Positions 53,005 to 63,753 of a stretch of DNA of 64,000 nucleotides are shown piece after piece. Both the position numbers and the translations under genes were made by a program. Under the pieces are notes generated by a model. It did no database searches. It had not been told where the DNA came from and saw only the letters and a list, made by a program, of their open reading frames with translations. Origin of the DNA: Singulisphaera sp. GP187 (GTDB lineage: Bacteria; Planctomycetota; Phycisphaerae; Phycisphaerales; SM1A02); NCBI GenBank assembly GCA_945862215.1, contig CAMAXY010000004.1, forward strand, positions 1 to 64,000. Reading direction: 5' to 3'. Numbering within the stretch: position 1 is the first letter of the stretch; every line of letters begins with the position of its first letter.

Positions 53005-55041
53005 ATGCCGATTGCCACGTTGACGAATGTCCGCTTTGGACATGGAACCCGCCTCCTCCTTGATGGGGCGGTGCTGTCCATCGAACCTGGTGAAAAGATC
53101 GGGCTCGTTGGGCGAAATGGTTGCGGAAAGAGCACGCTGATGCGATTGCTTGCCGGGCAAGCGAAACCCGACGCGGGGTCTGTCGGACTCCAGCGTGGTT
53201 GCCGCGTTGGATTTCTGACTCAAGATCCGACCATCGAACCGACAGACACACTTCGAGAAGCTGCAGCGCGCGCGTTCACTCGACTGAGCGAGATTCGCCA
53301 CGAACTCGAACAGGTCTACGAACAACTTTCTCACGCGACGGCGGATGATCTTGATCGTCTACTCACAAGGCAAGCGACGCTTGATGCGGAATTTGAACGC
53401 GGAGGCGGATATGCCGTCGATCACAAGATCGATGCTGTTCTGCACGGACTTGGATTTATCGACGCGCAGTTTTCGACGTTGGTCAGCAAACTTTCTGGAG
53501 GGCAACGAGCGCGTGCAGGACTTGCGCGATTGCTGCTTGAAGAACCTGATCTTTTGCTGCTCGACGAACCAACGAATCACTTGGACATCGAAGGTCGCAG
53601 ATGGCTGGAAGATTTTCTTGCGGACGAATTTCCTGGTTCGGTTGTTGTTGTCAGCCATGATCGCTGGTTGCTCGACCGTGTGGTCTCGCGCATTGTCGAA
53701 ATCCATGATGCAAGCATCCGAGAATATCCTGGCAACTATGCGGACTTCACCATCTTGCGACGCGAACGTGCGTTGACACAACAACGCATTCACGAAAAGC
53801 AACAGGACAAGATCGGTCGAGAAGAGGCGTATATCGCTCGATACAAGGCCGGTCAGCGCGCGCGTCAAGCGAAAGGTCGCGCGACGCGTCTCGAGCGATA
53901 TCAGCGCGACAATCTGGTGGAAAGACCAGTCGATTTTGATGTCATGCGACTCGAACTTCCTCGAGCAGAACGCGTTGGCGACATCGTCGTATCCGCTCAC
54001 GAAGTCTCGAAAGCATTTGGCGAACGCGTTCTCTTGAGTGACTTCGAACTCACTCTCAAACCTGGTGATCGCCTTGGCGTTGTTGGTGCAAATGGAACTG
54101 GAAAGACAACCCTTTTGCGCATCTTGATGGGCGATGAAAAACCAGACACAGGTGTACTCAAGCGCAGTCCTCGCCTTTCCGTTGGGTGGTATCGACAGAC
54201 ACATGATCATTTAGACAAGACACAAGAAGTTTGGACGTATCTGCAAATGACGGTTCCTCCCCGAGCGAATGGAGTCCGACTTTCTGAACAAGAAGCGCGC
54301 GACCTTGCAGGAGCATTTCTGTTTTCTGGACGCGCTCAAGAATCTTTGATGGGATCGCTTTCAGGTGGAGAGCGCGCACGAGCAGTCCTTGCGGGACTCG
54401 TCGCAGGAGCACACAACTTGCTGATCTTGGACGAACCTTCCAACCATCTTGACATTCCAAGCGCTGAACGACTTGAACAAGCGCTCTCGCTTCCACCTGA
54501 AGAAGGCGGATACGACGGAACTCTTATCTTGGTCAGCCATGATCGCGCCCTGCTCACTGCGACTTGCGATCAAATTCTTTCGATCGATGGTGATGGAAAG
54601 TGGCGACTTTTTCAAGGAACGTACGCAGAGTTTGATGCGATGCGCGTTCGCGGGGAATCTGCAAAAACCTCGCCCAATGAGAGTGCGAAATCGACAACTG
54701 ACTCCCCAAAGCCCCAACCCAAACCCTCCGCAATTTCGAAGGCAGCAAATACAAATTCAAAGACCGCAACGGTTGCGAAGGCAGCTCGACCTCGAACGAC
54801 TTCGAATGACCGTGCAAATCGTGCGGATCCGAGAAATCCACTTTCAAATCTTCCTCAGGCGGAACTCGACAATATCTTGCAGACCGTCAATGCGAAACTC
54901 GCAGCAATCGACGAAAAACTTGGCGATCCAGAGGTTTATGCCGACCGCAAAAAAACAAACTTATTGCTTGATGATCGCACTCTCGTCGAGCGAGAGAAAT
55001 CAAAGTACGAAGAAGAATGGCTCAGACGAGCCGCAGATTAA
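53005..55041 (+). CDS. ABC-F family ATPase (Uup-like)
   Basis: This 678-residue protein has two ABC domains and no membrane spans: Walker A GRNGCGKST near 37-45 and GANGTGKTT near 361, signatures KLSGGQRARAG and SLSGGERARAV, and Walker B LLLLDEPTNHLD and LLILDEPSNHLD. A charged linker of about 80 residues joins the domains, and the C-terminus forms a coiled-coil like Uup. ABC-F proteins rescue or protect ribosomes at the E-site; some give antibiotic resistance, but that is not shown here. The ATG has A-rich sequence just before it. Confidence 0.92.
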   Translation: MPIATLTNVRFGHGTRLLLDGAVLSIEPGEKIGLVGRNGCGKSTLMRLLAGQAKPDAGSVGLQRGCRVGFLTQDPTIEPTDTLREAAARAFTRLSEIRHELEQVYEQLSHATADDLDRLLTRQATLDAEFERGGGYAVDHKIDAVLHGLGFIDAQFSTLVSKLSGGQRARAGLARLLLEEPDLLLLDEPTNHLDIEGRRWLEDFLADEFPGSVVVVSHDRWLLDRVVSRIVEIHDASIREYPGNYADFTILRRERALTQQRIHEKQQDKIGREEAYIARYKAGQRARQAKGRATRLERYQRDNLVERPVDFDVMRLELPRAERVGDIVVSAHEVSKAFGERVLLSDFELTLKPGDRLGVVGANGTGKTTLLRILMGDEKPDTGVLKRSPRLSVGWYRQTHDHLDKTQEVWTYLQMTVPPRANGVRLSEQEARDLAGAFLFSGRAQESLMGSLSGGERARAVLAGLVAGAHNLLILDEPSNHLDIPSAERLEQALSLPPEEGGYDGTLILVSHDRALLTATCDQILSIDGDGKWRLFQGTYAEFDAMRVRGESAKTSPNESAKSTTDSPKPQPKPSAISKAANTNSKTATVAKAARPRTTSNDRANRADPRNPLSNLPQAELDNILQTVNAKLAAIDEKLGDPEVYADRKKTNLLLDDRTLVEREKSKYEEEWLRRAAD

Positions 55042-55043
55042 AT

Positions 55044-55128
55044 CTGATCCCTGCTGGCTTATACCTGCTGGCTGATACCTTGGGGGCTTATACCTGGGGG
55101 CTTATACCTGGGGGCTTATACCTGGGGG
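55044..55128. repeat. Six-unit 14-bp tandem array between convergent genes
   Basis: Six consecutive units, three of them identical (CTTATACCTGGGGG), lie between the ABC-F stop and the stop of the anti-sigma gene. On the minus strand the core is CCCCCAGG, as in the array at 15801-15867. Confidence 0.95.
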
Positions 55129-55129
55129 C

Positions 55130-56047
55130 TTATTTCGGCACCGAGGAAAACAAGACCACCCCACGTTCATCAGTTATTCGCCAATCGGAATTTGGGGTTG
55201 CGATTCCTGGCTTCAAATTGATCCGAGTTCCACCCAGACGATGTCCGACGGAAAATGATCCAGTATCGATAACTGTTCCGCTGTCAGCATCACATAATTG
55301 CAATGAGAGTTTTTGAGTCGCAGGAAGATCGAACCACATGACAAACACAGAATCCAGCGTCGGCGAAAGCGAAACGATTGCGGCTCCGTTGTCGCGAACC
55401 GTGGCTCCGACTAAACCCTTTACAACACAACGTTTATCTAGGAATTCCTTTATTCCTGAACCTATGAGAGGCTTCAATTCGTCCGCAGTGGCATTTTGAA
55501 GAGCAAGTTCGCTGATGCGAGCAAATTGCCGAAGATTCGAAACGTGGAAAGCTGAAACAGCGACGAGCGCACTAAAACTGAAGATGCAAGCCGCACGCCA
55601 CACAAGAGCAGATCGTCTCCAGTGCGTGTCTTCCGCGACTCGCATTTGATTTGCACGACTTGGTCCGCCAGCCGAAGAAACTGCCCCACTTGCGAATGAT
55701 TCGCCGCCTGGCGTTTCGTCAGACGATGAACTATAGCTCGATGAATTTCCTTGCATCTTTTTTCCAATCTTGGCGATAGGAACTAGTTCAGAATCATTTT
55801 CTTCAACTGCCTGCGCGACAGATGCCAGCACACGTAATCGAAGCGAGCGCTCGGGTTCGATCGCCGGTAATAACGCAGATTGCATAGTCATGAACTCTTG
55901 CACATCAATGACCTCTCGCTGCACTTGCGGAGATGCATCTCTGAAGAGTCGCTCAAGGCGGGCGCACTCGGCGCTCTCAAGCGCTCCAAGTACCTCAAGT
56001 TGGGCAAGTTCTAAAATTTCGTCGCGGTTGGTCGGATAAGTTGTCAT
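55130..56047 (-). CDS. RskA-like anti-sigma factor
   Basis: This 305-residue protein has an N-terminal cytosolic part with ELAQLEVLGALESAECARLER, resembling the sigma-binding helices of SigK-type anti-sigma factors, a linker rich in Ser/Gly (about 100-140), one span at about 151-173 and a periplasmic RskA-like domain to the end. It should hold the adjacent ECF sigma inactive at the membrane until a signal arrives. ATG 56047 has AGAGG six bases upstream and is preferred over 56062. It lies 246 bp after the sigma gene on the same strand. Confidence 0.82.
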   Translation of the reverse strand: MTTYPTNRDEILELAQLEVLGALESAECARLERLFRDASPQVQREVIDVQEFMTMQSALLPAIEPERSLRLRVLASVAQAVEENDSELVPIAKIGKKMQGNSSSYSSSSDETPGGESFASGAVSSAGGPSRANQMRVAEDTHWRRSALVWRAACIFSFSALVAVSAFHVSNLRQFARISELALQNATADELKPLIGSGIKEFLDKRCVVKGLVGATVRDNGAAIVSLSPTLDSVFVMWFDLPATQKLSLQLCDADSGTVIDTGSFSVGHRLGGTRINLKPGIATPNSDWRITDERGVVLFSSVPK

Positions 56048-56150
56048 ATACACCTCTGACATAAAAACTGTGGGTTCTAAAAACCTTCAGTGCAGGATTG
56101 GCGCAATCACCGCCGCGTCCCTTTTTCCCACTGCAGGCCACACGGCACCA

Positions 56151-56170
56151 CAGTCCTCCTGAGGAGACTG
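56151..56170. promoter_or_regulatory. Dyad in the sigma/anti-sigma spacer
   Basis: CAGTC and GACTG flank TCC/GGA around a short TGA loop, giving a small imperfect hairpin in the 246-bp spacer. It could attenuate read-through or be a factor site. Confidence 0.4.
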
Positions 56171-56293
56171 GCAACAAGCCAATCGTTCCCTCTTAATTTT
56201 CAATACGCAGCGCAACAGCCATCTGTCGCACAATTCCCTAAAACCTCAACCTCAAACTCAAGTCTTGATCAATTGCAAAATCAACCAGCAAAA

Positions 56294-56842
56294 TCAACCA
56301 GACTGTTCCATACCAAACTTTTCACGCAGTCTTCCCAAACCGCGGCTTAAAGCACTTTTGATCGTACCAACTGGCATATTTCGCTGTTCAGCCACTTCAC
56401 GAAGCGAATAACCTTGCAAATATACACGTTCGATGACTTCTCTTTGTAATTCAGGGAGTTCGCTCATTCGGCGACGAATGGCGGCACTGCTCTCTTTTAT
56501 CTCGTTGTCCTGAGTATCACCAGAAGCAATGTCGTGCAAACCCTCGTCTAGAGAGATCGAGTTTGGCCTCACCATTCGGCGACGAAGGCGGTCAATAAAC
56601 ATTCTTCGAGAAATGAGCATGACCCAGGTGATCAGTTTTGATCGGGTCGGGTCGTACCGTTCCGAGGTCTTCCAAATTTGGACAAAGACCTCCTGGGTGG
56701 CGTCTTCTGCCTCGGAAACAGAACCCAAAACCTGACACGCATTTCGAAAAACCAAGTTTCCAAATCGGTCATAGAGAATCCGCAAGGCAGATTCTTTGCC
56801 CTGAGCGACTTGTTGCATCAATATCCAGTCTTCGTTTTCCAT
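56294..56842 (-). CDS. ECF sigma factor (SigK-like)
   Basis: This 182-residue sigma-70 family protein has region 2 (about 20-85, AEDATQEVFVQIWKTSERYD and RRMFIDRLRRR) and region 4 (about 125-175, ELPELQREVIERVYLQGYSLREVAEQRN, the DNA-binding helix-turn-helix). ECF factors bind core polymerase to transcribe stress or envelope genes. Start ATG 56842 follows AGGAGGAG closely, so the longer frame to 56875 is rejected. The partner anti-sigma is downstream; the prepilin gene is divergent, so this promoter region may be self-controlled. Confidence 0.92.
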   Translation of the reverse strand: MENEDWILMQQVAQGKESALRILYDRFGNLVFRNACQVLGSVSEAEDATQEVFVQIWKTSERYDPTRSKLITWVMLISRRMFIDRLRRRMVRPNSISLDEGLHDIASGDTQDNEIKESSAAIRRRMSELPELQREVIERVYLQGYSLREVAEQRNMPVGTIKSALSRGLGRLREKFGMEQSG

Positions 56843-57200
56843 ACCCATCTCCTCCTGAATTGCGTATGCCATCAACTTTTAGGCTTTAGAAGCCAAAGTC
56901 AAACGACATAAAGGGCGCTGAATCAGGTTCAATATTACTTTTTCGATCCTTCCATCATTTCCAGCGTTTTTCCATCAAAAAACGGCAGTAGAAGAGATCC
57001 ACCTTCTCCTCTCACAGACAATGTGCCACGGATTTGAGCCAATGCAAACTTTCTTTCTGATTTTTTCAACTTTGGGGCACAAAATATTATTTGTGAATGT
57101 AGGGAAAATTAAACATTTTCCTTACATTATCGAAAATCCGTGTCACAATATATCGATAGGCGGTAGGGAGAAGTTCCGCTCTCTTTGGTTGGAGTTATAC
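56843..57200. promoter_or_regulatory. Divergent control region of the ECF sigma and prepilin genes
   Basis: This 358-bp AT-rich spacer contains the sigma gene Shine-Dalgarno (AGGAGGAG, minus strand) and GGAG before the prepilin gene. I see poly-T and ATTTTC-rich sequence but no certain -35/-10 pair or long hairpin. Part of a longer forward frame (57021-57200) is probably not translated. Confidence 0.5.
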
Positions 57201-57983
57201 ATGCTCTCGAGGACATCCGAAAAACTTCGGAAACGAGAAAATTGGCTGGATCTCCCCAAGATCTGGTCTTTGCGGTCCTCGCTCCGTATTCAACCAGGTT
57301 TTACAATCATCGAATTGCTTGTAACGATTTGCATCGTTGCGATATTGATGAGCATCATGATGCCAGGATTCCGAGCAGCTCGTGAAAGTGCGAATCGAAT
57401 TCAGTGCAGCTCGAATCTTCGACAGATTGGCCTCGCAATATGTTTATATGCAATTCAAAATGGCGAACGTTTGCCGGAAACAATTTTTGATAACGAAGGC
57501 AACGAAAAGCAATCAGAAATGATGGCTTTGACCACAGGGTCTATGTCAGACTCGCCCTCCTCTGGTCAATGGGATGGACTCGGCCTTCTCATAGCCGACG
57601 GGAATCATTTTCTAGATAATTCTCACAGCCTCTTTTGTCCATGCCACCATGGAAACCACGACCTGCAACAACTCATTGCGGATGCGAAATCTTCTCCGAC
57701 TCGGATCTATTCGAACTATCACTTCATCGGCGATAGGGACAACTCGACTGATACGCCAAGACTTTTATACGATGAAGCCGACAATCCTCTTGTGGTTGAT
57801 GGCATGCGCGAAGAATCCGACATCAACCATTTGTACGGAACAAACATACTTCGTGGAGATGCTTCCGTTCGATTTTGGTCCGATCATTCGATGCTTTTAC
57901 AAAGCGCATTTGGTTCGGCTACTGTCGACAATCCTCTATCCGAGAGCGGTTACAACCAACTCTGGAAGAGTTTCGCCAAATAA
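57201..57983 (+). CDS. Prepilin-type N-terminal protein
   Basis: This 260-residue protein has a leader of about 32 basic residues, then [20 protein letters not shown] near 32-52, the type IV prepilin/pseudopilin cleavage and methylation motif, and a C-terminal globular part with [16 protein letters not shown]. It should be processed by a prepilin peptidase and go to a pseudopilus or surface filament. Planctomycetes encode many such proteins, usually with an H-X9-DG or DUF1559 tail; here the tail is [10 protein letters not shown]-like and degenerate. ATG 57201 has GGAG seven bases before. Confidence 0.82.
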   Translation: MLSRTSEKLRKRENWLDLPKIWSLRSSLRIQPGFTIIELLVTICIVAILMSIMMPGFRAARESANRIQCSSNLRQIGLAICLYAIQNGERLPETIFDNEGNEKQSEMMALTTGSMSDSPSSGQWDGLGLLIADGNHFLDNSHSLFCPCHHGNHDLQQLIADAKSSPTRIYSNYHFIGDRDNSTDTPRLLYDEADNPLVVDGMREESDINHLYGTNILRGDASVRFWSDHSMLLQSAFGSATVDNPLSESGYNQLWKSFAK

Positions 57984-58014
57984 TTCGAAGACTTTCTGAA
58001 GCTTTGCATTTCGC

Positions 58015-58992
58015 TCAACCCGGCTTTTCGTTGACAAGAATCGTCGCAATTTGCATGCGATGCGCCCCAGAACCACTATCGATGATTTCGTATTGCCTGA
58101 CTCTGACCCGGGGCCCCAATAGCATTTGATCGATATGCAAGAGCGGAAAGATGCGCGGGTATGTTGCGCCATATCCAATGCCGGCCTCCGCAAATGCATC
58201 TTGCATCTTTGGAGCAAATTTTCGAATCGCTGCGCCTCCACGAACAGTATTGAAATCTCCAAGGATGATGTCAGGCACAGGAGTCGCGAGCGCATCAAGA
58301 CGCAAGCGCAAATCTCCCAACATCTTGAATCTGGAAATCGCAGGATTGGAAGGCAGGTCAATCAGAAGTGCGGCCCACGATGCATTTCCCTTCCATGGAG
58401 CAAAGCGCACAAATGCAGCGGTTGACTTTGTGTCGTCATAAAGAGGGATCACTTCCACAATGGGCAACCGACTCACGACTGCAAATCTGCCGATTGAAAC
58501 TGCGTTCGCATCACTAGGGCAATACAGATCGATGGCTTCAGCGCCAAGCATTCCTCCAAACTCCGAAAGAAAAAAAATGTCTGGTCCATTCTTGCCATAA
58601 AAGCAGCGAAAAGAGTCGGAAATTCCGCGAGCAATTGCGTTGGCATTTTCTCCCGGCCAATTGACATTCATATGCGCGATGCGAATTGCAGAATCACTTT
58701 GAGCAATTGACATCGGCGTGGTACGTGCAATTGCATAATCCTGTACAAGAAAAATAACCGCTTGAAGGCACGCGATCATCCAGAGAATTCGGCGAGCGTG
58801 GCGCCAATTCGACCAACACAACAGGAACGCGCAGATGAGGGTGATCGCAAGTGCGATAAGTGTCGGAATCCAGTGCAACGATTGAATCGCTGCAACTCGG
58901 TCGGTCAGAACTCTTCCGATTGCCCAAGCAATAGACACGGTGAATCCGACGATGAAAAAAAACCCAAACCAAATTCGCTTCAGGAAGATCAA
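58015..58992 (-). CDS. Membrane-anchored endonuclease/exonuclease/phosphatase-family protein
   Basis: This 325-residue protein has three hydrophobic spans (about 5-90) followed by an EEP domain (about 105-325) with IAHMNVNW, FLSEFGG, ILGDFNTVRGG near 245 and HRMQI near the end. EEP proteins hydrolyse phosphodiesters or phosphomonoesters with metal; a membrane form may act on lipids or nucleic acids outside. The frame is open to 59106, but the TTG at 58992 overlaps the upstream stop (TTGA) and starts just before the first span, so I prefer it. The prepilin gene converges on it. Confidence 0.75.
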   Translation of the reverse strand: MIFLKRIWFGFFFIVGFTVSIAWAIGRVLTDRVAAIQSLHWIPTLIALAITLICAFLLCWSNWRHARRILWMIACLQAVIFLVQDYAIARTTPMSIAQSDSAIRIAHMNVNWPGENANAIARGISDSFRCFYGKNGPDIFFLSEFGGMLGAEAIDLYCPSDANAVSIGRFAVVSRLPIVEVIPLYDDTKSTAAFVRFAPWKGNASWAALLIDLPSNPAISRFKMLGDLRLRLDALATPVPDIILGDFNTVRGGAAIRKFAPKMQDAFAEAGIGYGATYPRIFPLLHIDQMLLGPRVRVRQYEIIDSGSGAHRMQIATILVNEKPG

Positions 58993-60059
58993 CCCTGAAG
59001 TCCTGTGGACTTCGGCTCGGTGGATTTGGGCTCGAGTGACTTCGTTGCTCGAGCAAGATGTGTCGATGCTGTCGCGCAGATGACGGGATAAATTTCTCCG
59101 TCGCACGCCAGCGTTCCCACATTCTGATCAAGCGAATCTCCAGCGAAAATGAGTGGTTTTCCAGCAAGATCACTGACCCTTGCGCCCGCTTCTTCAGCGA
59201 CAACTGCGCCAGGAGCATGATCCCACACTTTTTCCGCGCCATACGAAGCGGGCACGCGCATAAAACAATCTGCAACTCCTTCGGCGACGAGCGCATACTT
59301 GCATTGACTATCCAGCGAAACGGAATTCCAAGTCAATCCGGTCGCAGACATGATGCCTCTCATGCGCTCTGCTCGAGATCCACCTTCAATGGAATCGCAG
59401 ACACTCCAAGTTGGCGCAGCGTGTTTCGGCCGATGCAATCGCACTGCAGAATTTGGCAATTGAGTGACTCCATTTGCTGGCTGGAACTTCCACGCGCCTT
59501 GACCTTTGAGTGCGGCATACACCGTTCCATATTGTTCGTCAGATCCGATGTCGAGCAAATTTTTTCCCATCACCAGCGTCGGACAACTCAAGACGCCGAC
59601 GGTTGCGCGTTCATTTTCAATCAGCGCCAAGCAAAGTGCGTAATGACGAGCGCTGCGAAATCCTTTTGTTCCATCAATAGGATCGACCGTCCACCATGTC
59701 GATCCTTCAGGCTTAGGGTGATTTGCAAGGAAAATGCTTGGATCACTCGGAGCATCTGATCCCATCGACTCCCGAACTGCCGCGACCGCACGGGCGAGAA
59801 TTTCTGCGCCCGCATCACCCAAGACGCTTGCTTCGCCTTCTTCCCCAACCACCATCCACTGCGGAGTCCGCTTGGCGAGCACGGAACAGACTGCCATTTG
59901 GACGGCGAGGTCGCCAGCGGTCACGGGCGATCCATCGGGCTTGATGACAGGTTCCCGCGCGCGCGGATTTCTCAAAATCACTCGAAGAGCCCCCAAACCT
60001 GCCAGAATTGCCTCGACTGCGACCGCGAGACGAATATCGCTTGGGGGTGATTGATTCAT
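58989..60059 (-). CDS. Inositol-monophosphatase-like phosphatase (CysQ/HAL2 type)
   Basis: This 356-residue protein has VVGEEGE near 70, [11 protein letters not shown] near 124 and [14 protein letters not shown] near 287, the metal- and substrate-binding motifs of the lithium-sensitive phosphatase family. The DPIDGTKGF form points to 3'(2'),5'-bisphosphate nucleotidases that recycle PAP from sulfate assimilation, though inositol phosphatase activity is possible. The C-terminus carries a two-copy EPKST repeat. The stop overlaps the TTG start of the EEP gene by four bases. Confidence 0.88.
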   Translation of the reverse strand: MNQSPPSDIRLAVAVEAILAGLGALRVILRNPRAREPVIKPDGSPVTAGDLAVQMAVCSVLAKRTPQWMVVGEEGEASVLGDAGAEILARAVAAVRESMGSDAPSDPSIFLANHPKPEGSTWWTVDPIDGTKGFRSARHYALCLALIENERATVGVLSCPTLVMGKNLLDIGSDEQYGTVYAALKGQGAWKFQPANGVTQLPNSAVRLHRPKHAAPTWSVCDSIEGGSRAERMRGIMSATGLTWNSVSLDSQCKYALVAEGVADCFMRVPASYGAEKVWDHAPGAVVAEEAGARVSDLAGKPLIFAGDSLDQNVGTLACDGEIYPVICATASTHLARATKSLEPKSTEPKSTGLQG

Positions 60060-60170
60060 GCAAGCGAGAATAGCGATTTTTCACAACAAATTTCTCCAAG
60101 ATTGAATTGGCATAGTTTTTGCTCTACAGTCTCGCCCCCTCAAAGGGCAGAAACGAAAGGAAACAACACC

Positions 60171-62090
60171 ATGTCAAAAATCATCGGAATCGATCTCGGA
60201 ACAACCAACTCCGTCGTCTCAATTATGGAGGGCGGACAGCCCAAGGTTCTCATCAACTCGCAAGGAAATCGCACGACTCCATCCGTCATCGGCTTCACCG
60301 AAAAGGGTGAGCAGCTGGTGGGTCAGCCCGCGCGACATCAGCAGATCACCAATCCCAAGAACACGGTCTTCTCGATCAAGCGCTTTATGGGCCGTCGCGG
60401 CTCTGAAGTGAAAGAAGAGCAAACCAGAGTTCCGTACACCGTCACAGGTGGCCCGGAAGAATTGGTCAAGGTGGACATTCGCGGCAAGGTCTTCACGCCA
60501 CCAGAAATTTCCGCAATGATTCTGCGCGATCTGAAAAGAGTTGCTGAGGAATATCTCGGCGAGAAAGTTGATCGTGCTGTGATCACTGTGCCTGCTTATT
60601 TCAACGATGCGCAGCGTCAAGCAACAAAAGACGCTGGAGAAATTGCTGGACTGAAAGTCGAGCGAATCATCAACGAACCAACCGCTGCGGCACTCGCATA
60701 CGGCTTGGAAAAGCGCAAGAATTCGCGCATCGCCGTCTTTGATCTCGGCGGCGGGACATTCGACATTTCCATTCTCGATGTCGGCGATGGCGTCTTTGAA
60801 GTTCTTGCATCGAATGGCGACGGACATCTCGGTGGCGATGATTTCGATCAACGCCTCATTGATTTTGTCGGCGAGGAATTCCGCAAGAAGGAAGGCATCG
60901 ACGTTCGCAAAGATCCAATGGCTCTTCAACGACTCAAGGAAGCCGCTGAAAAAGCCAAGATCGAATTGTCGACCCAAATGGAAACTGCGGTCAATCTGCC
61001 GTTCATCACTGCGGATCAGAACGGACCAAAGCACTTGCAAGTCACTGTCACGCGCGCCAAGTTTGAAGAACTTTGCGCGGATCTATTTGAACGACTTCGT
61101 GGACCATGCTTGACATGCCTGAAGGATGCCAAACTGAATCCGAAGGATGTCCAAGATGTTGTGATGGTTGGTGGATCAATCCGCATTCCAAAGGTGCAAG
61201 AGATCGCCAAGGAAATTTTCCAGACGACCGAACTTGATCGCAGTATCAACCCAGACGAAGTCGTCGCAGTTGGTGCAGCAATTCAAGGCGGGGTTCTTCA
61301 AGGCGAAGTGAAAGATGTGCTCTTGCTCGACGTCACGCCTCTCTCCCTGGGAGTGGAAACTCTTGGCGGCGTGATGACAAGACTCATCGAACGCAACACC
61401 ACGATTCCAACGAGCAAGAAGGAAGTTTTCTCGACCGCTGCGGACAATCAGTCATCGGTGACGATTCATGTGCTCCAAGGAGACCGCGAATTTGCCGCTG
61501 ATAATCGAAGTCTCGGTCGATTCGATCTCGCGGGAATCCCATCTGCTCCGCGCGGCGTGCCGCAAGTCGAAGTCGAATTCTCAATCGATGTCAACGGCAT
61601 CATGAATGTCACTGCGACCGACAAGTCCAGCGGCAAGAAGCAGGAAATTCGTATCACGGGTTCGAGTGGTTTGAGCAAGGATGAAGTTGATCGCATGCGT
61701 CGCGAAGCTGAAGAAAACGCGGGCGCAGACAAGAAGCGCCGCGAACTTGTCGACATTCGCAACCAAGCGGAACAAGTGATCTATGCGACGAAGAAGACAC
61801 TCGAAGAGCATGGCGCCAAGATTTCTCCAGAAAGTCGCGGCAATGTTGAAAGTGCGATCTCGAATCTTGAATCCAAAGTCAAAGAAGATGACCGCGCGGC
61901 GATTGAGGCGGCAGTCAAGGGACTCAACGATGCTGCGATGGAACTCGGCAAGGCTGCATACGAAGCCAACAAGGGCGCGAAGGCTGAAGGAGCAACTGCA
62001 GGCGACGGCGCAACAGGTGGAGCCAAAGGCAAGGATGATGTGATCGATGCCGAGTACGAAGTCAAGGACGAGGCGAAGGACGGAAAGTAA
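60171..62090 (+). CDS. dnaK: Chaperone protein DnaK (Hsp70)
   Basis: This 639-residue ATPase has the Hsp70 signatures: [14 protein letters not shown] at 1-14, [17 protein letters not shown] near 190, [15 protein letters not shown] near 330, then a substrate-binding beta domain and a helical lid ending in an acidic tail with [12 protein letters not shown]. It refolds and protects proteins, with GrpE and DnaJ encoded elsewhere. The frame is open to 60051; ATG 60171 begins the conserved protein, with AAAGGA about ten bases upstream. No CIRCE element is seen before it. A terminator lies 55 bp after the stop. Confidence 0.97.
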   Translation: MSKIIGIDLGTTNSVVSIMEGGQPKVLINSQGNRTTPSVIGFTEKGEQLVGQPARHQQITNPKNTVFSIKRFMGRRGSEVKEEQTRVPYTVTGGPEELVKVDIRGKVFTPPEISAMILRDLKRVAEEYLGEKVDRAVITVPAYFNDAQRQATKDAGEIAGLKVERIINEPTAAALAYGLEKRKNSRIAVFDLGGGTFDISILDVGDGVFEVLASNGDGHLGGDDFDQRLIDFVGEEFRKKEGIDVRKDPMALQRLKEAAEKAKIELSTQMETAVNLPFITADQNGPKHLQVTVTRAKFEELCADLFERLRGPCLTCLKDAKLNPKDVQDVVMVGGSIRIPKVQEIAKEIFQTTELDRSINPDEVVAVGAAIQGGVLQGEVKDVLLLDVTPLSLGVETLGGVMTRLIERNTTIPTSKKEVFSTAADNQSSVTIHVLQGDREFAADNRSLGRFDLAGIPSAPRGVPQVEVEFSIDVNGIMNVTATDKSSGKKQEIRITGSSGLSKDEVDRMRREAEENAGADKKRRELVDIRNQAEQVIYATKKTLEEHGAKISPESRGNVESAISNLESKVKEDDRAAIEAAVKGLNDAAMELGKAAYEANKGAKAEGATAGDGATGGAKGKDDVIDAEYEVKDEAKDGK

Positions 62091-62145
62091 GTTCAGTTTG
62101 CGATGATCGACTGCCGATTCTTCGCGTGATTCACAGAGAATTCAC

Positions 62146-62180
62146 ACGACCCTGGCCCGCGCCGGGGTCGTTTTTGTTTT
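62146..62180 (+). terminator. Intrinsic terminator after dnaK
   Basis: CGACCC pairs with GGGTCG, separated by the GC-rich TGGCCCGCGCCG, and is followed by TTTTTGTTTT. It sits 56 bp beyond the dnaK stop. Confidence 0.85.
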
Positions 62181-62287
62181 GATCGCCGCGGTAAAAATGA
62201 GCGATGCGACCGCAATCGTCCTAGCATCCTCCACCCACTCTTTTGCAAGATGGAAGCATCAAAGAAGTCATCTCCTCATGAAAGAAA

Positions 62288-63748
62288 ATGAATCAAATGA
62301 ATGTCCAAGCCAAGTCACCAACTCCACGAACTCTCGCACAACTCATGGCTTCAGGCTGGAAAAGCCGCAGTGTCAAGAGTGAACTTCGATCAAACTTCGA
62401 ACAAGCACTGAAGGGAGCGGCATCTGCTAGTGAACGAGGCGCTTCAAGTTTGTTTCCAGGCATCTTGGGTTATGACGACACGGTTTTGCCTGAACTTGCA
62501 ACTGCGATCATTGCGGGACATGACATTCTCTTTCTTGGCGAGAAGGGTCAAGGCAAGAGTCGACTGATGCGAATGCTTCCAAATTTTCTTGACGAGTGGT
62601 TGCCATACTTGGACATTCCAGGTTGCTCTGTGCACGAAGATCCGCAGCAACCGATCACACGCGCGGGACGCGAAATGCTGGCAAACACGACGCCAGAAAA
62701 TACTCCAATCGCATGGTGGCACCGCAGCGAGAGATATGCAGAAAGACTTGCGCCTGGAACAAAGTTTGCAGATTTGATCGGCGAAATTGATCCATCGAAA
62801 CTTGCCGCAGGAACAAGCATGGGCGCGGAAGAAGCGCTGCATTTCGGATTGGTCCCACGCATGCACCGTGGAATATTCGCAATGAATGAACTGCCAGATC
62901 TTGACGAACTTGTTCAGGTTGGGCTCTTTAATGTCCTGGAAGAACGCGACGTGCAAATCCGCGGTTATCCAGTCAGTTTCGATCTCGATGTCTTGCTTGT
63001 CTTCAGTGCTAACCCAACCACATACAACCGTTCTGGAAAGGTCATCCCTCAGTTGAAGGATCGCATCGGCAGCACCGTGGTCACGCATTATCCACGCGAA
63101 CGAGATGCAGGCATTGCCATCACTCGGCAGGAATCTGGCATGGATCTCGGTGGAGATTTCCCAGTCATCGTGCCGCCATTCATGGACCGTGTGATCGAGG
63201 AAATTTCTATCGCCGCGCGAAAGAGCAAATTCGTCGATCAAGCATCGGGAGTGAGTGCACGATTTAGTGCTGCGAATTGGCGCACGATGGTTGCGAGTGC
63301 ACGCAGACGCGCGATTCAACTCGGCGAGAATCCCGCTGTGCCACGCATCAGCGATCTTGGACATTTGCATTCCTCTGCGCTTGGCAAACTCGAACTCGAT
63401 CTCATGGGAAGCCATCAAATGAATGAGCGACAAGTGATTGACGCAATCGTCGCCGAAGCTGTCGGCGTCGTCTTTAAAGAATATGTGGAAGAACATGGAT
63501 TGCCTGCAATTGCTGATGCATTTGCCAAAGGTGTGCGCATCGAAGTCGGAGAACTCGTTCCAAGTTCGCAGTATGTGCAGCGGCTGAAGAGCGTTCCCGA
63601 AGCATGGGACAAAGCGTTCGAAGTGAATGCTGGTGGCGATGCTGGCGTGCGTGCTTCGTGCGCGGAATTTGTGCTCGCCGGATTATGGGCGACTGACCGA
63701 GTCAGCCGTACAACAAAGCATGGTCGGGTTGCATACGAGGTGAAATAA
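62288..63748 (+). CDS. MoxR/magnesium-chelatase-like AAA ATPase
   Basis: This 486-residue AAA+ ATPase has Walker [11 protein letters not shown] near 80-88, Walker [14 protein letters not shown] near 197 and a sensor region [13 protein letters not shown], followed by arginine-bearing helical domains. MoxR- and BchI/ChlI-like ATPases act as chaperones that switch on partner proteins with von Willebrand A (metal-ion-site) domains. The next gene, cut by the window edge, is the likely partner. Starts at 62288 or 62297 are possible. Confidence 0.85.
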   Translation: MNQMNVQAKSPTPRTLAQLMASGWKSRSVKSELRSNFEQALKGAASASERGASSLFPGILGYDDTVLPELATAIIAGHDILFLGEKGQGKSRLMRMLPNFLDEWLPYLDIPGCSVHEDPQQPITRAGREMLANTTPENTPIAWWHRSERYAERLAPGTKFADLIGEIDPSKLAAGTSMGAEEALHFGLVPRMHRGIFAMNELPDLDELVQVGLFNVLEERDVQIRGYPVSFDLDVLLVFSANPTTYNRSGKVIPQLKDRIGSTVVTHYPRERDAGIAITRQESGMDLGGDFPVIVPPFMDRVIEEISIAARKSKFVDQASGVSARFSAANWRTMVASARRRAIQLGENPAVPRISDLGHLHSSALGKLELDLMGSHQMNERQVIDAIVAEAVGVVFKEYVEEHGLPAIADAFAKGVRIEVGELVPSSQYVQRLKSVPEAWDKAFEVNAGGDAGVRASCAEFVLAGLWATDRVSRTTKHGRVAYEVK

Positions 63749-63753
63749 ATACT

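Noticed and set aside
55044-55128. Possible CRISPR array.
   Set aside because: The 14-bp units are directly adjacent with no spacers, and no cas genes are present; the same holds for 15801-15867 and 43706-43765.
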